Shown here: in pieces, positions 44,910 to 55,545 of the stretch
Layout: each line of letters starts with the position of its first letter
Numbering within the stretch: position 1 is the stretch's first letter
From: Bettongia penicillata ogilbyi
Lineage: Eukaryota > Chordata > Mammalia > Diprotodontia > Potoroidae
Direction: 5' to 3'
Length of the DNA stretch: 64,000 nucleotides
Assembly (NCBI GenBank): GCA_023548195.1
Contig: JAJHZJ010000336.1
Location: 2,274,704-2,338,703 of the forward strand
Position numbers and translations under genes: made by a program
Notes under the pieces: generated by a model
Told to the model about the DNA's origin: nothing
Database searches by the model: none
Seen by the model: the letters and a program-made list of their open reading frames with translations, nothing else

Positions 44910-45980
44910 GAGGAAGCATGCAAAAGTAAACAGCAAGGAGAAGTATTAAGGGACTTACCAGAAATGAACTGTTTGCATTCATACAGGGAAGGACAATATT
45001 TCTAACTCTTAAAACTTTTCAGTATCTGGGTGGTTGGTGGGATCACACATACACATGTACACGCATGCACACACATACACACATGCATTCACATGCAGAG
45101 ACAGAGAGCACAGATTGAACTGAATAGGATGGGACCATACCTTAAAAGAAATTAAGGTAAATGGTGAGAGAGAAATGTAGTGAGAGGAAAGAGGGGGAAA
45201 TGGAAGGGGGTAACTATATGTCATTTAAGAGGCAAGTAGGAGATGTTTTTAGTGGAGGGAAAAAGAGGAGAGCTGAGGGAAAAAAAAAAACAAACAAACA
45301 AACAAAAGTTTACCCTCATCACATTTGACTAAACGAAGGAGTGAAATGCACACTCATTTTGGTATGAAAACCTATCTTACAGTATAAGAAAGCGGGGGAG
45401 AAGGAGATATTGGGGGGGGGGGATGATGGAAGGGAGGGCAAAGGGAGGAGGGAGAAATTGAAAGTCAACACTTGGGGAGGGACAGGATCAAAGGACAGAA
45501 GAGAAACAATGAGGGGCAGGTTAAGAGGGATGGCAATTCAGTTAGTCTTACACAACACGACTATCAGGAAGGTCACTTGCAAAGCTACACAGATATGGAC
45601 TATAATAAATTGCCTGCCGTACCAAAGGGAATGGATGGGGAGGGAGGGATGGGGAGAATTTGGAACTCAAAGTTTCAGGAACAATTGTTTAGTATTGTTG
45701 TTGCAACTAGGAAAGAAGACATACAGTTAATGAGGAATAGAAAGTCATCTGGCCCTACAGGAGAAAAGAGAAGATAGAGACAAGGGAAGGGAGGGATGAC
45801 AGAAGAGAGGACAGATTGAAGATAGGGAAAATTAGATTGCTTGGGGTATTGGGGTGGGGGGAGGGGAGAAAAGGGGAGAAAATTTGGAACCCAAAAATTT
45901 GTGAAAATGAATGTAAAAAGCTAAATAAATAAATAAATTAAAAAAAAAAAAAAGAGAAAAAAAATAAAAATAAAATAAAG

Positions 45981-45996
45981 TTAAGAGAATAGTACC
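45981..45996. repeat. Target-site duplication, right copy
   Basis: Exact copy of 42971-42986. Confidence 0.95.
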
Positions 45997-46385
45997 CTTT
46001 TGCTTTTGTGTGTTACAAGTGGTCTGGTCTTTGCCCAGAAGGAGGCCTTGTGCACAATAGGCACCTAATACAAATTTGCTGAACTGAACTTAATTCCAGG
46101 TTTTCTAGGTCTGTTTCACATATGGGGATAGGATGGTACCTTATGGGAATTTCCAGGTCTTTTCATCCAAGTTCGGGAGATGAAGCAGGTGTAACGAAAT
46201 TCTCTTAAATCACAGCACAGACATCTGAAACTACTGAATATTTCTGTGACCAATAGAAAGTTTCTTACAAGCTGAGTGACTCAGGCTGGACTCCAGGATG
46301 CAACTTAGGGCAGTACACATCATATGTCTGACCATCACTTTCTTCCTTAATGAAATTAGAGTGTTGTACTAGATTAATGGTTCTT
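45997..46385. other. Intergenic, no gene recognised
   Basis: Continues the pre-insertion sequence. Nothing recognised. Confidence 0.35.
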
Positions 46386-46429
46386 AACCTGGGGTCTATA
46401 GGATAGAGGATAGAATTTTGAGGGAAAGA

Positions 46430-46605
46430 GGAAGGGAATAAGCATTTATTAAGCACCTATTATGTGCCAAGAAATGTACTGTGTTTTACAAAGTAGGTGC
46501 TATTATTACAGTTAAAAAAACTGAGGAAAATAGAAGTTTAATGATTTGCCCAGGGTCACACAGCTACTGGCAGGTATTTGAGGCCAAATTTGAATTCAGG
46601 TTTTC
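46430..46605 (-). repeat. MIR-like SINE
   Basis: 'aggtgctattattacagtta', 'tttgcccagggtcacacagc', 'aatttgaattcaggttttcc'. Confidence 0.75.
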
Positions 46606-46607
46606 CT

Positions 46608-46835
46608 GAGCAGCTATGTGGTAGAGTGGATAGAGTTCTGTACCTGGAATCAGGAAGATTCATCTTTCCGAATTCAAATCCAGCCTCAGATGCTAAATAA
46701 CTATGTGACCCTGAGCAAGTCACTTAACCCTGCTTGAATTGGAGAAGGAAATAGCAAACCACCCCGGAAGCTCTACCAAGAAAACCCAAAGTGGGTCACA
46801 AAGAGTCTAAAATGACCAAACAGCAACAAATTTCC
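46608..46835 (+). repeat. MAR1-like SINE, full length
   Basis: 'gcagctatgtggtagagtgg' head, 'cagcctcagatgctaaataa', 'ggagaaggaaatagcaaacc', 'caagaaaacccaaagtgggt'. Confidence 0.9.
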
Positions 46836-47149
46836 TGATTCTAGACTCAGGATTTTATCCTGTGCTGTCTACTTGCCATGGGGATGCATGAATTTGAATA
46901 AGAAAAAAATACATCTTTATTTTCACTAAGAATTATCCTGAGAAGGGGTCCCGGGAGGGGGGGGTCTGTGATTAAGAACCCTTGGACTCAGCAGTCTCTA
47001 AGGTCCTTTCCTAGTCTGACATTCCATGCTCAAGGCTACAGGCAACTCTCTCAGACTTCAGTTAAAGAAAAGGTGCCCCCTTGCCCTGGTAAGGAGAGTT
47101 CTTTCCCCTTGGAATTTCAATGAAATCCTGGATCCATTCCCTATCCTGA

Positions 47150-47410
47150 GATAGCTAAGTGGTACCATGGAGAGCATGCTGGGCTTGGAATCCGGAAGAC
47201 TAGAGTTCAAATGTGACCTCAAACACTTGCTACTTGTTACGTGACCCTGGCAAATTATTCAACCTCTGTCGATCTCAGTTTCCTCAACTGTAAAAATAGG
47301 AATAATAAAAGCACCTACCTCCCAGGGTTTTCATGAAGATCAATGAGATATTTGTAAAGCACTTAGCTCAATGCCTGGCACACAGTAGGTACTCAATAAA
47401 TGCTTGCTTC
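47150..47410 (+). repeat. MIR/SINE
   Basis: 'tagctaagtggtaccatgga' head, 'ttgttacgtgaccctggcaa', 'aataataaaagcacctacct', and a 'ctcaataaatgcttgctt' end. Confidence 0.85.
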
Positions 47411-47464
47411 TGCCCTTCTCTCCCATCCCCTTCTGACTCCAGGTTCTGCTACTCTACACACTGT

Positions 47465-47545
47465 TCCACTTTTGTTATTATCGTTTAGTCGTATCCAATT
47501 CCTCGTGACCCTATTTGAGATTTTCTTGGCAACCAATGACTTGAT
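47465..47545 (-). repeat. MAR1-like SINE end fragment
   Basis: 'ttatcgtttagtcgtatcca', 'cctatttgagattttcttgg'. Confidence 0.55.
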
Positions 47546-47819
47546 ACATGACCGCAGGACAGAACTATATCCATGTGGACACTTCCAATATACATGTGTA
47601 AGAGGGACAGGGAAATTTGCCATGGAGGTAGAAAGGAAGAATCAAGGTTGCCAGCTCTGTCCCTCTCCCTGCTGATTAACAACATTTCTTAGAGAAATTT
47701 AATTATTGGAAAACAGTTGCCACAAACGGTAGGACAAAGAGTACCTCAAACCACACTAGCTATCAAACCTTTAATCTCCTTGTCAAGTTGAGAAACATGG
47801 TAACCAAAGATAACACTAG

Positions 47820-48052
47820 AATACAACCATCATGAAAAAGGATGACAGAAATTTACAAGCAAAATTGGCAGACTGATACATTGGAAAGCAGGAAGGGGAA
47901 TCAAAGAAATGCAAATTAAAACCACTCTGAGCTTCTGCCTCCGACACATGGATGGACAAAGATGATAAAAAGGAAAAATGACAGTCATTGGAGGAGCTGG
48001 GGACAACAGGCACAACACTGTGCTGTTGGTGGAGTTGAGAAATGGTACAACC
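47820..48052 (+). mobile_element. L1 ORF2 C-terminal fragment
   Basis: 'aagaaatgcaaattaaaacc', 'actgtgctgttggtggagtt', 'gagaaatggtacaacca' follow L1 ORF2 near its C-terminus. Confidence 0.65.
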
Positions 48053-48380
48053 AAGTCTTTATGTCCTAGAAATGAGATCCTTATCAGAGAAAGCTTCTGT
48101 AAACCCCCAGTTACCTGTTTCCCTTCAAATTTTAATTACATTGGCTTTGTTTGTGTAAAATCTTCTTAATTTTACGAAATCAAAATTGTCCATTTTATCT
48201 TCTGGGATTATCTCTGTTCCTTGTTTAACCATGAACTCTTATCAATAGATCAAAAAAGTAATTTCTTCTTTGCTCATCTAATTTGTTTATGTTGTCACAT
48301 TTTAGGTCTAAGTCACGTATCTATTTGGAGTTAATTTTGGTATATGCTGGCAGTAGCATCCCAAGTGCTACCTACACTGA
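48053..48380 (-). mobile_element. L1 ORF2 fragment in opposite orientation
   Basis: Inverse of ORF2 sequence just before the C-terminal block: 'ctagaaatgagatccttatc', 'aaaattgtccattttatctt', 'atttggagttaattttggta'. It abuts the plus-oriented fragment at 48052. Confidence 0.6.
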
Positions 48381-48389
48381 TTCTTCAAA

Positions 48390-48825
48390 GAAACCCAACT
48401 ACCCCACCCTCCCTAAGCCCCAGGGAGGGGACCGGGATAGGAACCAGGTTATTTGAATAGGCCTGGCTCCTGAGAGACAGTGAGTCATTAGGTCCTTCTT
48501 TATCTCCAGGTACTGCCAGTAGAGAAAAAAAAAGCTTCTTTACTGAAACCTCAGACCAAGAAAACACTCCAAAGAGTCAAGTGTAGACCAGAGGAGAAGT
48601 AAAGGAGGGGGGCTTGAGGCTGTTAGCTAAGGAAGCTATTGGGAAGAGACTGCTGGAGCTGGGTAGGACCTAGGGAGGGACAGACACCAACCTGAGAGCT
48701 TGACCCTGGGAGCCTCAGGACAGAAGAGCTACTGAGCTGGAATCTAAGAGAAGTCAGACGCTAAGGGTCCTACGTGACCCTCTTCATCCTCTGAGGTTTC
48801 TGCTCCCTAACCAGCACTTGGAACC
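48390..48825 (+). promoter_or_regulatory. Putative CALHM3 promoter and 5' UTR
   Basis: Unique, moderately GC-rich sequence immediately upstream of the CALHM3 start codon. No TATA box or CpG island is obvious. The start site cannot be placed from sequence. Confidence 0.4.
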
Positions 48826-49112
48826 ATGGAAAAATTCCGTATGATCTTCCAGTACTTCCAGTCCAGCTCAGAGTCCGTAACGAACGGGATCTGTCTGATC
48901 CTGGCTGTGGCCACTGTGAAGATCTACTCCTCCTTTGACTTCAACTGCCCCTGCCTGCCCCGGTACAATGCCCTCTACGGCCTGGGTCTCTTGTTCACAC
49001 CACCCCTGGCCCTTTTCCTCTGTGGACTCATTGCTAATAGGCAGTCCGTGGTGCTGATCCAGGAATGGAGGAGACCCACGGGTAGAAGGAAGAAGGACCC
49101 TGGCATCATCAA
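48826..49112 (+). CDS. CALHM3: CALHM3 coding exon 1
   Basis: ATG in strong context (ACCATGG), 95 codons plus two bases, covering the N-terminal helix, TM1, the CPC loop, TM2 and the IQEWRRPTGRRKKDPGII linker. The donor is GTAGGT at 49113; the intron is phase 2. Confidence 0.96.
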
Positions 49113-52100
49113 GTAGGTCACCTTCCTTCCTCCTTCCCATCCTCCCACTGTTTCCCTCTTTTCCACTCTTCTTTACATCCCCTTTTCTCTCCTCCTTCCC
49201 TCCCTTTCTTCTCTTCTTCTCCTCCCTTCTTGATATTTTGCACTGCCCACATTATATACGGTGAGAAAAACAACAGGAAAAGCTTTAATATAGCTACAAG
49301 TGCCCTGTGGTAGATAGAATTTAATAGATAAAATGAAAGCTCCTTAAAGGCAGGGATTTTTAAAAAACTGTCTTCTTATCTACCCTCAGTACCTATCACA
49401 GTGCCTAACACATGCTAGATACTTAATAAATGTTCATAGGTCAATTGGAATCAATTGATTAGAAAGTGTTATATTATTCACTGCTATAATGCACATTGTG
49501 TAATGATATATATATATACTGTATGAATTATTTTATTTTCATCATAAATAATAAGAATTTCAATAAAAGTAACCAAATAAAAATAAGGAAGAAAACCATG
49601 AATTTCAAATTACTTGGAATTTTCTAAAAGGATTTATATCTATAAATATATGTATTACACATACATACACATGTATATGTGTGTATATATATGAAAACAA
49701 TGTCACACTTACTGTACCCCTTCCAGTATCTTTGACCATAATATCTTTCTGGGCACTTAGCAAATTTGGTTGCTTTTTTGTACAGTAGGAGTATATATGT
49801 TTCAGTTCTCTTCACATGGCATCATTTTGTCAAGTCACACTTTGTGTGAATCTTTCCACATTTCTTTGTATTCATATTTGCCATGGCCATGCATGTTTTG
49901 TACAATGCCCATGTTGTATTCCTCATTTCAATTCCATAAACTCTAGAACATGAGCAGGAAGAATACTTTGTATTATACATGTTATTTATTTATGTATAAC
50001 ATATTTACAGTGTTGTTACAAGCACAGATACATATGTTATGTTATCCATTCTATGAAGCTGAGGGATCTCATGTTGCACATGTATATATTATATTTGCTA
50101 CATGAATATTGTGCTCTCTAGGGAGGGTTTTATAATCAAATGGCAGACCTTTTGAAGGGATCCCATTATATGTCTGAGCCACAGCCCTCAATTCATTCAT
50201 GAAGTTTGGTTCCAGAATTGCCCTTTATGTGGAACCTTGGGCAGATCATTTCACCTCGGTACATTTGCTCATCTATAAAACAGAGGACCTATTTACACAC
50301 GCTATTTCACAAGCTCGTAGGAAGGAAGGTACTTTCTAATCTGTGAAGTGGTCTGCGGAATTTGGATGATGAGGATGATATAAAAGTGAGTTTTCATTGT
50401 TGTGTAGTCATTAAGACCTCACATTGGAGTGGAAGTGACCGAGCTTCCCTCAAGACACAGCTCCAATCCCAGCTTTTGCAGGAGGTCTTTGCTGGTCTCT
50501 CTAGTCTTTCTCTGGTGTTTTTCCTCTGGGATTCCTTACCTCTACTCTGCACAATTCTCCCCGTACATAAATATTTACATGTTGTTTCCCTCATCAAATC
50601 GTAAGCTGAGGGTAGAAACTGGTTTTGCCTATCTATGTATTCCGAAGAGTTTAGCACAATGCCTGGACCCTAGTAAACTTTAATTAATACTTGTTAACTT
50701 CCTGTTGTTTTTGTTGTTGGGGTCAACTTGGCATACAGCAGCATATTTGGTGCCATGCAAAGAGATGAGTCTGGGGCAACAGTTGGGAGAGTGTCAGCTC
50801 TGGATTTTGGGGTTGGAAAACCCTTTAAAAAGGAGCCCAGAAGTGGAAGGAGAAGCCTAGAAGTAGAAAATGGTAGCCAAAATCTAGACCAAGAATTCCA
50901 AAGAACATGAGCAAGCTATGTCCTTTGTCCTGCTCGTCACTGGAAGCCAGGTTAGGTGAGTCAGTCACGTCTGACTCTTTGTGACCCTATTTGGGGTTTT
51001 CTTGGCAAAGATACTGGAGGAGTTTTGCCATCTTCTTCTCCAGCTCATTTTACAGATGAGGAAACTGAGGCAATATGGTTAAAAGACTTGTCTGGGGTCA
51101 CACAGCTAGTAAGTATCTGAGGCCATATTTAAACTCAGGTCCTCTTAACTCCAGGTCCAGAGTTCTACCCACTGCACCATCTAGTTAGGACCTAGGGGAA
51201 GAGGACTTCAACCATCTCCCTCAGTGTTCTCTAGTCTGACATTGTACCTTCTTCATTGAATGTTGGGAGTGTAGGATGGGGGATGGAGAGTGTAAAGTGT
51301 TTCCTTCTATCTTCCCTATAGCTTACCATATATAGTTTGGATAGTATATTGGACTTGAAGTCAGGAAGGTCTGGGTTCAAATTTCACCTCTAACACATAT
51401 TGACTGTGTGACCCTGGACAAGTCACTTAATTTCTCTGTGCTTCAGTTTCCTTATCTGTAAAAAGGAGGTGTTGGATTCAAGGGCCTCTACAGTCTCTCT
51501 AGTGCTGAATCTCTGACCTTATGGTCCCCAGCTGCCTTTTCTGGTGCCTCGGATACTCAAGACCTTCACTGTCTCTCTGCTCTCTTCCTTCCACAGGTAC
51601 TTGTGCTCTTCTGTCCTGCAGCGGGCCCTGGCTGCCCCTGTGGTCTGGATCCTCCTTGCCCTCCTGGATGGGAAGTGTTTTATCTGTGCCTTTAGTAGTT
51701 CAGTGGATCCTAAGAAGTTTTCAGACTTTGCCAATATGACAACTAGTGATGTGCAGCTCTTCCTAACCAAGGTACCCTGCAAAGACGATGAGTTGGTGCG
51801 AGACAACCCTGCCCGGAAGGCTGTGTCCCGGTACCTGCGCTGTCTCTCACAGGTAGTTAATCTGGAGATGCTCCAGCCCTTTTATCTCACTTACCAAGCC
51901 TCCAAACCAGGTCAAGTACATTTGCTTAGCATTTCGTTGCAGGAGGTCAAAAAGCCAAGGACACAGACTCAACCCCTCCAAGATTCAGATAGCTTTACTA
52001 TCTCTGACCTCAGGTAGTCACCCTGATCCTAGCCAGGATGCACACTAATGTCTGCCATAAAGGGGAATAAGATGAAATACTTGAAATGGAAAGTGTCCAT

Positions 52101-54150
52101 CTTACTAAGGGTGGATCAGAAGTATCTTCAGTGTATTTGATGGACCTTATAATTAGATATTGGGGTAGCGAGGTGATACAGTAGATAAAGCGCTGAGTGC
52201 CAGGCTTGGAGTCAGAAAGACTCAATTTCCTGAGTTCAGATCTAGTCTCAGACACTAACTGTGTGACCCTGGGTAAGTCACTTAATCCTATTTGCCTCAG
52301 TTTCCTCATCTGTAAAATGAGCTGGAGAAAGACATAGCAAACAACCCCAGCATTTTAGTCAAGAAAACCCTAAATAAGTTCGCAAAAATCTGGACACGAT
52401 TGAAACAACTGAACAAGGAAAACAAAATAACTAAATCTGATAAAGCCAGACAGTTCCCACACTGGTCTAACACAGGAGGACATCCCCTTCCCAGAACAAG
52501 ACAAAAACCAAAACCAAAAGACAGCTCTGCCCTTAGAACTCTAAATCACATAGAAGGTGATGGATCCTCCTGTGTACCCAGTGCTGTGTGCAGAAGACAG
52601 AGGGGAATGAAACAGGGTCACTGGGATAATAGCTAGCTAGCATAATCATGCTTTACACATATTATCTAACCCTGTGCCGAAGGGGCTATTATTATAATCA
52701 TTTTACAGATTAGGAAACTGAGGCTGAGGAGTTAAATGACTTATCCAGGGTTATAGAAATATTAAGTGTATGACACAGGATTCAAACTAAGGTTGGCCTG
52801 ACTCCAAGTCCAGTGTTCTAGGCATTTTTCCTAAGGGAGGTGCAGAGCAGGAAGGGACCTTAGAAATCATCAAGTCCAGATTTGTCATTTCACAAATGAG
52901 GAAACTGAGACCTAGGGCAGTCAAGTAATTTGCCCAAGGACACACAGCTAGGAAATATCTGAAGCAGATTTTGAATTCTGGTCTTCCTGGCTCCAGGTCT
53001 AAGGCTCTTGCCAAGCATCCTCCCTTACCCTTAAGGAGCTCACAGTATCACTGAAGAGATGTAAAAACATATACGTGAAAAGAGAATTAGCCAGATAAGA
53101 CTATATAGGCTAAGTGATAAATAAGTACATCCTGAAGTGAAGACAGAATAAGAATTAGGAGTCAGGAGACTGGGGTCCTGGTAAAAACTCATTGTGTGAC
53201 CTTGGGCAAGTCATTTCCCTTCTTGAGGCTTAGTCTCCTCCTTTGTAAAATGAGGAAGGTCTAGACTAAATGACCTCTAAGTCCTTCCAATTCTGAGATT
53301 CTCCATCATTTACGGTTTACAAAGTTGTTATCTATACATTCATGCTTTTATGTACATTATTTCATTAGTTCCTCATAATAGCTCTGAGACATTGACAAGG
53401 ATGGCAGTAATACCCCCATTTTGCAGATGAGGAAAAGGAAATTCAGGCAGTGAATTGATGTACCCAAGGTCACAGAGTTACTAAGTGGAAGACTCAGTGG
53501 TAGAATATGCAAAGTAGAAAGGGAAGGAGGAGAGTACACTAAACAGGGAGAATGGTAGGATCGAATGCTCTTTGTCTTGATGGGTTGGGTTGGGCTAAGC
53601 CAGGGCAAGTGTTTATAGGTCACTCTCTCCTCCTTCTCTCTCCCAGGCCATTGGCTGGAGCATCATGTTGACGCTCATCGTGATGGCCTTCCTGGCCCGT
53701 TCCCTGCAGCCTTGCTTTGACCAGACTCGCCTAATTCAGCGGCGTTACTGGAGTAATTATGTGGACCTGGAGCAGAAGTTGTTTGATGAGACGTGCTGCG
53801 AGCATGCTAGGGACTTTGCCCACAAGTGTGTCCTGCACTTTTTTGACAGCATGCGAAGCGAAATGAAGGCACGAGGACTAGCCACCACCCGACAAGATAG
53901 AGCCATTCCCTGGGAGAGTGGGGCAGAGGTCGAAGGCCAGGAGAGTGAGGAGGGGAAGAAAGATCTCCTGCGAGGCATCGTCAGCCAGCAGCAGGTGAAC
54001 CAGCTGTTGACCACATGGTACAGAAGCAAGCCCCCCCTGGACCTCACGCAGTCTCTTCAGCCTCCACCAGGGGAAGGAGGAGGCAGCCTCAGCCACCGAG
54101 GGACCTTCTATCCTCCAGCAACCAGATTCTCCCAGCACACAGATGTGTAA
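48826..54150 (+). CDS. CALHM3: Calcium homeostasis modulator 3, complete, three coding exons
   Basis: Spliced from 48826-49112, 51597-51852 and 53647-54150 it gives 348 residues, close to the known CALHM3 length (about 344). CALHM proteins are large-pore, voltage- and calcium-gated plasma-membrane channels; CALHM3 joins CALHM1 in taste cells to release ATP as transmitter. Visible features: MEKFRMIFQYFQSSSESVTN start, TM1 about 20-37, extracellular CPC (Cys41, Cys43), TM2 about 49-70, TM3 about 103-121, Cys123, Cys126 and Cys157 in the second extracellular region, an N-glycosylation sequon at Asn142 (NMT), TM4 about 183-199, and a long cytosolic C-terminal helix region (RRYWSNYVDLEQKLFDETCC). 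No stop or frameshift. CALHM2 (different sequence) and CALHM1 (different ECL2 and tail) fit less well. Confidence 0.97.
50955..51190 (-). repeat. MAR1-like SINE, full length
   Basis: 'gtgagtcagtcacgtctgac', 'ttttcttggcaaagatactg', 'ctggggtcacacagctagta', 'cactgcaccatctagtta'. Lies in CALHM3 intron 1, antisense. Confidence 0.92.
51330..51515 (+). repeat. tRNA-derived SINE
   Basis: 'gaagtcaggaaggtctgggt', 'gtgaccctggacaagtcact', 'tttccttatctgtaaaaagg'. It ends about 80 bases before exon 2. Confidence 0.85.
51597..51852 (+). CDS. CALHM3: CALHM3 coding exon 2
   Basis: Begins after CCACAG with the third base of Lys96, then YLCSSVLQRALAAP. Covers TM3, Cys123/Cys126, the NMT sequon at 142, Cys157 and ends RYLRCLSQ. 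The donor is GTAGTT at 51853; the next intron is phase 0. Length 256 bases. Confidence 0.97.
51853..53646 (+). other. CALHM3 intron 2
   Basis: GT...AG intron of 1794 bases with a strong polypyrimidine acceptor (53622-53646). It contains a plus MAR1-like SINE (52160-52415), minus MIR/SINE pieces (52640-52830, 52840-53010, 53310-53500), and a plus SINE (53150-53310). Confidence 0.9.
52160..52415 (+). repeat. MAR1-like SINE, full length
   Basis: 'tggggtagcgaggtgataca', 'ggagtcagaaagactcaatt', 'gtcagtttcctcatctgtaa'-type core, 'aacaaccccagcattttagt'. Confidence 0.88.
53647..54150 (+). CDS. CALHM3: CALHM3 coding exon 3 (C-terminal)
   Basis: Begins after TCCCAG with AIGWSIMLTLIVMAFLARSL (TM4), then the conserved cytosolic helix and Cys231/Cys232. 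A variable Glu-rich linker (EGQESEEGKK) follows, then the LRGIVSQQQVNQLLTTW motif, which resembles the CALHM1 LRGI...NRLLTSW tail, and a Pro/Gly-rich end. TAA at 54148-54150. Confidence 0.97.
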   Translation, partial: AIGWSIMLTLIVMAFLARSLQPCFDQTRLIQRRYWSNYVDLEQKLFDETCCEHARDFAHKCVLHFFDSMRSEMKARGLATTRQDRAIPWESGAEVEGQESEEGKKDLLRGIVSQQQVNQLLTTWYRSKPPLDLTQSLQPPPGEGGGSLSHRGTFYPPATRFSQHTDV

Positions 54151-54560
54151 GGAGAAGCTGAGCCCAAGGGACCAAAGGACCAGCTCAAGCCTTAAAGGAG
54201 CTGCTTACTGTACATTGTCACAAGTAGTTACACAAAGTTACACAAAGGCCACTTGACTAGTGGAAAGAGAACCAGATTTAGAATCAAAGGACTCAGTTTC
54301 AAAATCTAGCTCTGCTCCCTTTTACCTGTGCGTTCTTGGGGAAGTTACTTTTTCTCTCTGGGCCTCCATTTTGACACTTTTGAAACAAGAGAGTTGGAAT
54401 AGGGCATCAATAAAGGTGACTTCCAGCTCTAAATCTTATAACCTACAAATTAGGAAACTCGGAAGGTTCCTAAGTCTGGACACCCTGGCTCCCCAAATAA
54501 TGGAAGACTCATTCCTTCTAGGCAGTTTTCTATGGACACAAAGCAGATTTTCCATAGATG
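54151..54560 (+). other. CALHM3 3' UTR candidate with MIR-like insert
   Basis: An AATAAA signal at 54409-54414 may end the transcript. The surrounding 54250-54440 resembles a plus SINE ('gaaagagaaccagatttaga'), so this signal may come from the repeat. Confidence 0.45.
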
Positions 54561-54563
54561 GAC

Positions 54564-54846
54564 TCTCTCTAGGTTCTACATAGTTCTTGATGTGCTCTAA
54601 GGGTATTCCTGACTCTAGGTTTCAGATAATTCTTGTTGTACTCTAAGAGTATTCCTGGTTCTCTGTAGGTTCTAGATAGTTCTTGATGTTCTCTAAGGAT
54701 GTTCTTGGCTCCCTGTAGGCTCTAGAAAATTCTGGATGTGCTCTAAGGGCATTCTTAACTCTGTAGGTTTCAGATAATTCTTGCATTCTAAGAGTATTCC
54801 TAGTTTTCTGTAGGTTCTAGATAGTTCTTGATGTGCTCTAAAGATT
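54564..54846 (+). repeat. About 48-bp minisatellite with a three-unit higher-order period
   Basis: About six units, each with TTCTAGATAGTTCTTGATGTGCTCTAAGGGTATTCC-type order (broken here as 'agttcttgatgtgctctaag' and 'tattcc'), ending 'ctgtagg'. Units 1/4, 2/5 and 3/6 resemble each other most (units 2 and 5 both start 'tttcagataattcttg'). Confidence 0.8.
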
Positions 54847-54889
54847 TAAGTTCAGCCAGGTCTTCAGTAGGTTTGATGGGGGTTGAGCT

Positions 54890-55545
54890 AAGTCCTGCTT
54901 GTTGGATTCTTCTCCCCTAATTTCCACCTTCCCTGAATTCATCATATAATCTCCAGTAAAAATCTTTCATGGCTTCATCTCATCTCTAGAATAACCCCTT
55001 AGCCTGGCATTTAAAGTCCTCCATGCACTGATTCCAACCTACCTTTCCAGTATCATTTCACACTAATTTTTTCCCACCCTATACATCCTGACCAAAATTT
55101 ACTACTCTCTGAACTTGCCATTTTACCACCTCCACTCCCACTCCTGCCTTTGTCTTCCCATAAGTCAACTTGAATGGCTAGAATGCATCCTTTCGCCATC
55201 TCCACCTCTAATAGGATCATAGATCTAGAATTAGAAGATACCATCTAGTGCAACCCTATCCTTTTACAGATGGAGAAATTGAAGTCCCAGGAAGTGAAAT
55301 GACTTACCCAAGATCACATAAGCAATGTATATCTTCCTTTGAGGCTTGGTTCAAGGGTTCACCTTCTCTGTCTGGCTTTCCCTGATCTCTACCTTCCCTA
55401 CACCCCCAGTTCAACATGTTAGAAATAGAATGTATGCACCTTGAGGACAGGGATTGCTTTCATTGTTGTCTTTGTACCACCCTCCCACACCCCCAGGGCT
55501 TAGTTTGGTGTCTGGCACAAAAGAGGTTAAGAAATGAATCATCAC
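54890..55545 (+). repeat. L2 fragment with inserted SINE piece
   Basis: 'atcatttcacactaattttt', 'cgccatctccacctctaata', then a minus SINE-type segment 55215-55330 ('cttttacagatggagaaatt'), and 'caccttgaggacagggattg' near the end. Confidence 0.6.

Larger units (their letters stand above)
42987..45980 (+). mobile_element. Young full-length HAL1 (half-L1) retrotransposon
   Basis: A 2994-base element bounded by a perfect 16-base duplication. Order: GC-rich 5' UTR (42987-43802) starting 'ggggggcggagccaagatgg', an intact ORF1 (43803-44909), a 3' region of about 1.07 kb with two purine-rich modules, and an A-rich tail (45920-45980). No ORF2 is present, so it must borrow reverse transcriptase from L1 in trans (known for HAL1 families). 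It is the least decayed retroelement in the window. Confidence 0.95.
49113..51596 (+). other. CALHM3 intron 1
   Basis: GT...AG intron of 2484 bases with a polypyrimidine tract before the acceptor (51573-51596). It contains SINE-type fragments at about 49380-49430, 50225-50380, 50955-51190 (full minus MAR1-like) and 51330-51515 (plus SINE), and an AT-rich stretch (49490-49700). No other exon recognised. Confidence 0.9.

Noticed and set aside
51853..52017. Read-through of CALHM3 exon 2 into the intron (open to 52017)
   Set aside because: A good donor lies at 51853 and the next exon continues the CALHM3 protein in phase. The extension has no family similarity.
53757..54138. Minus-strand frames of 86 and 96 codons
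   Set aside because: Shadows of CALHM3 exon 3.
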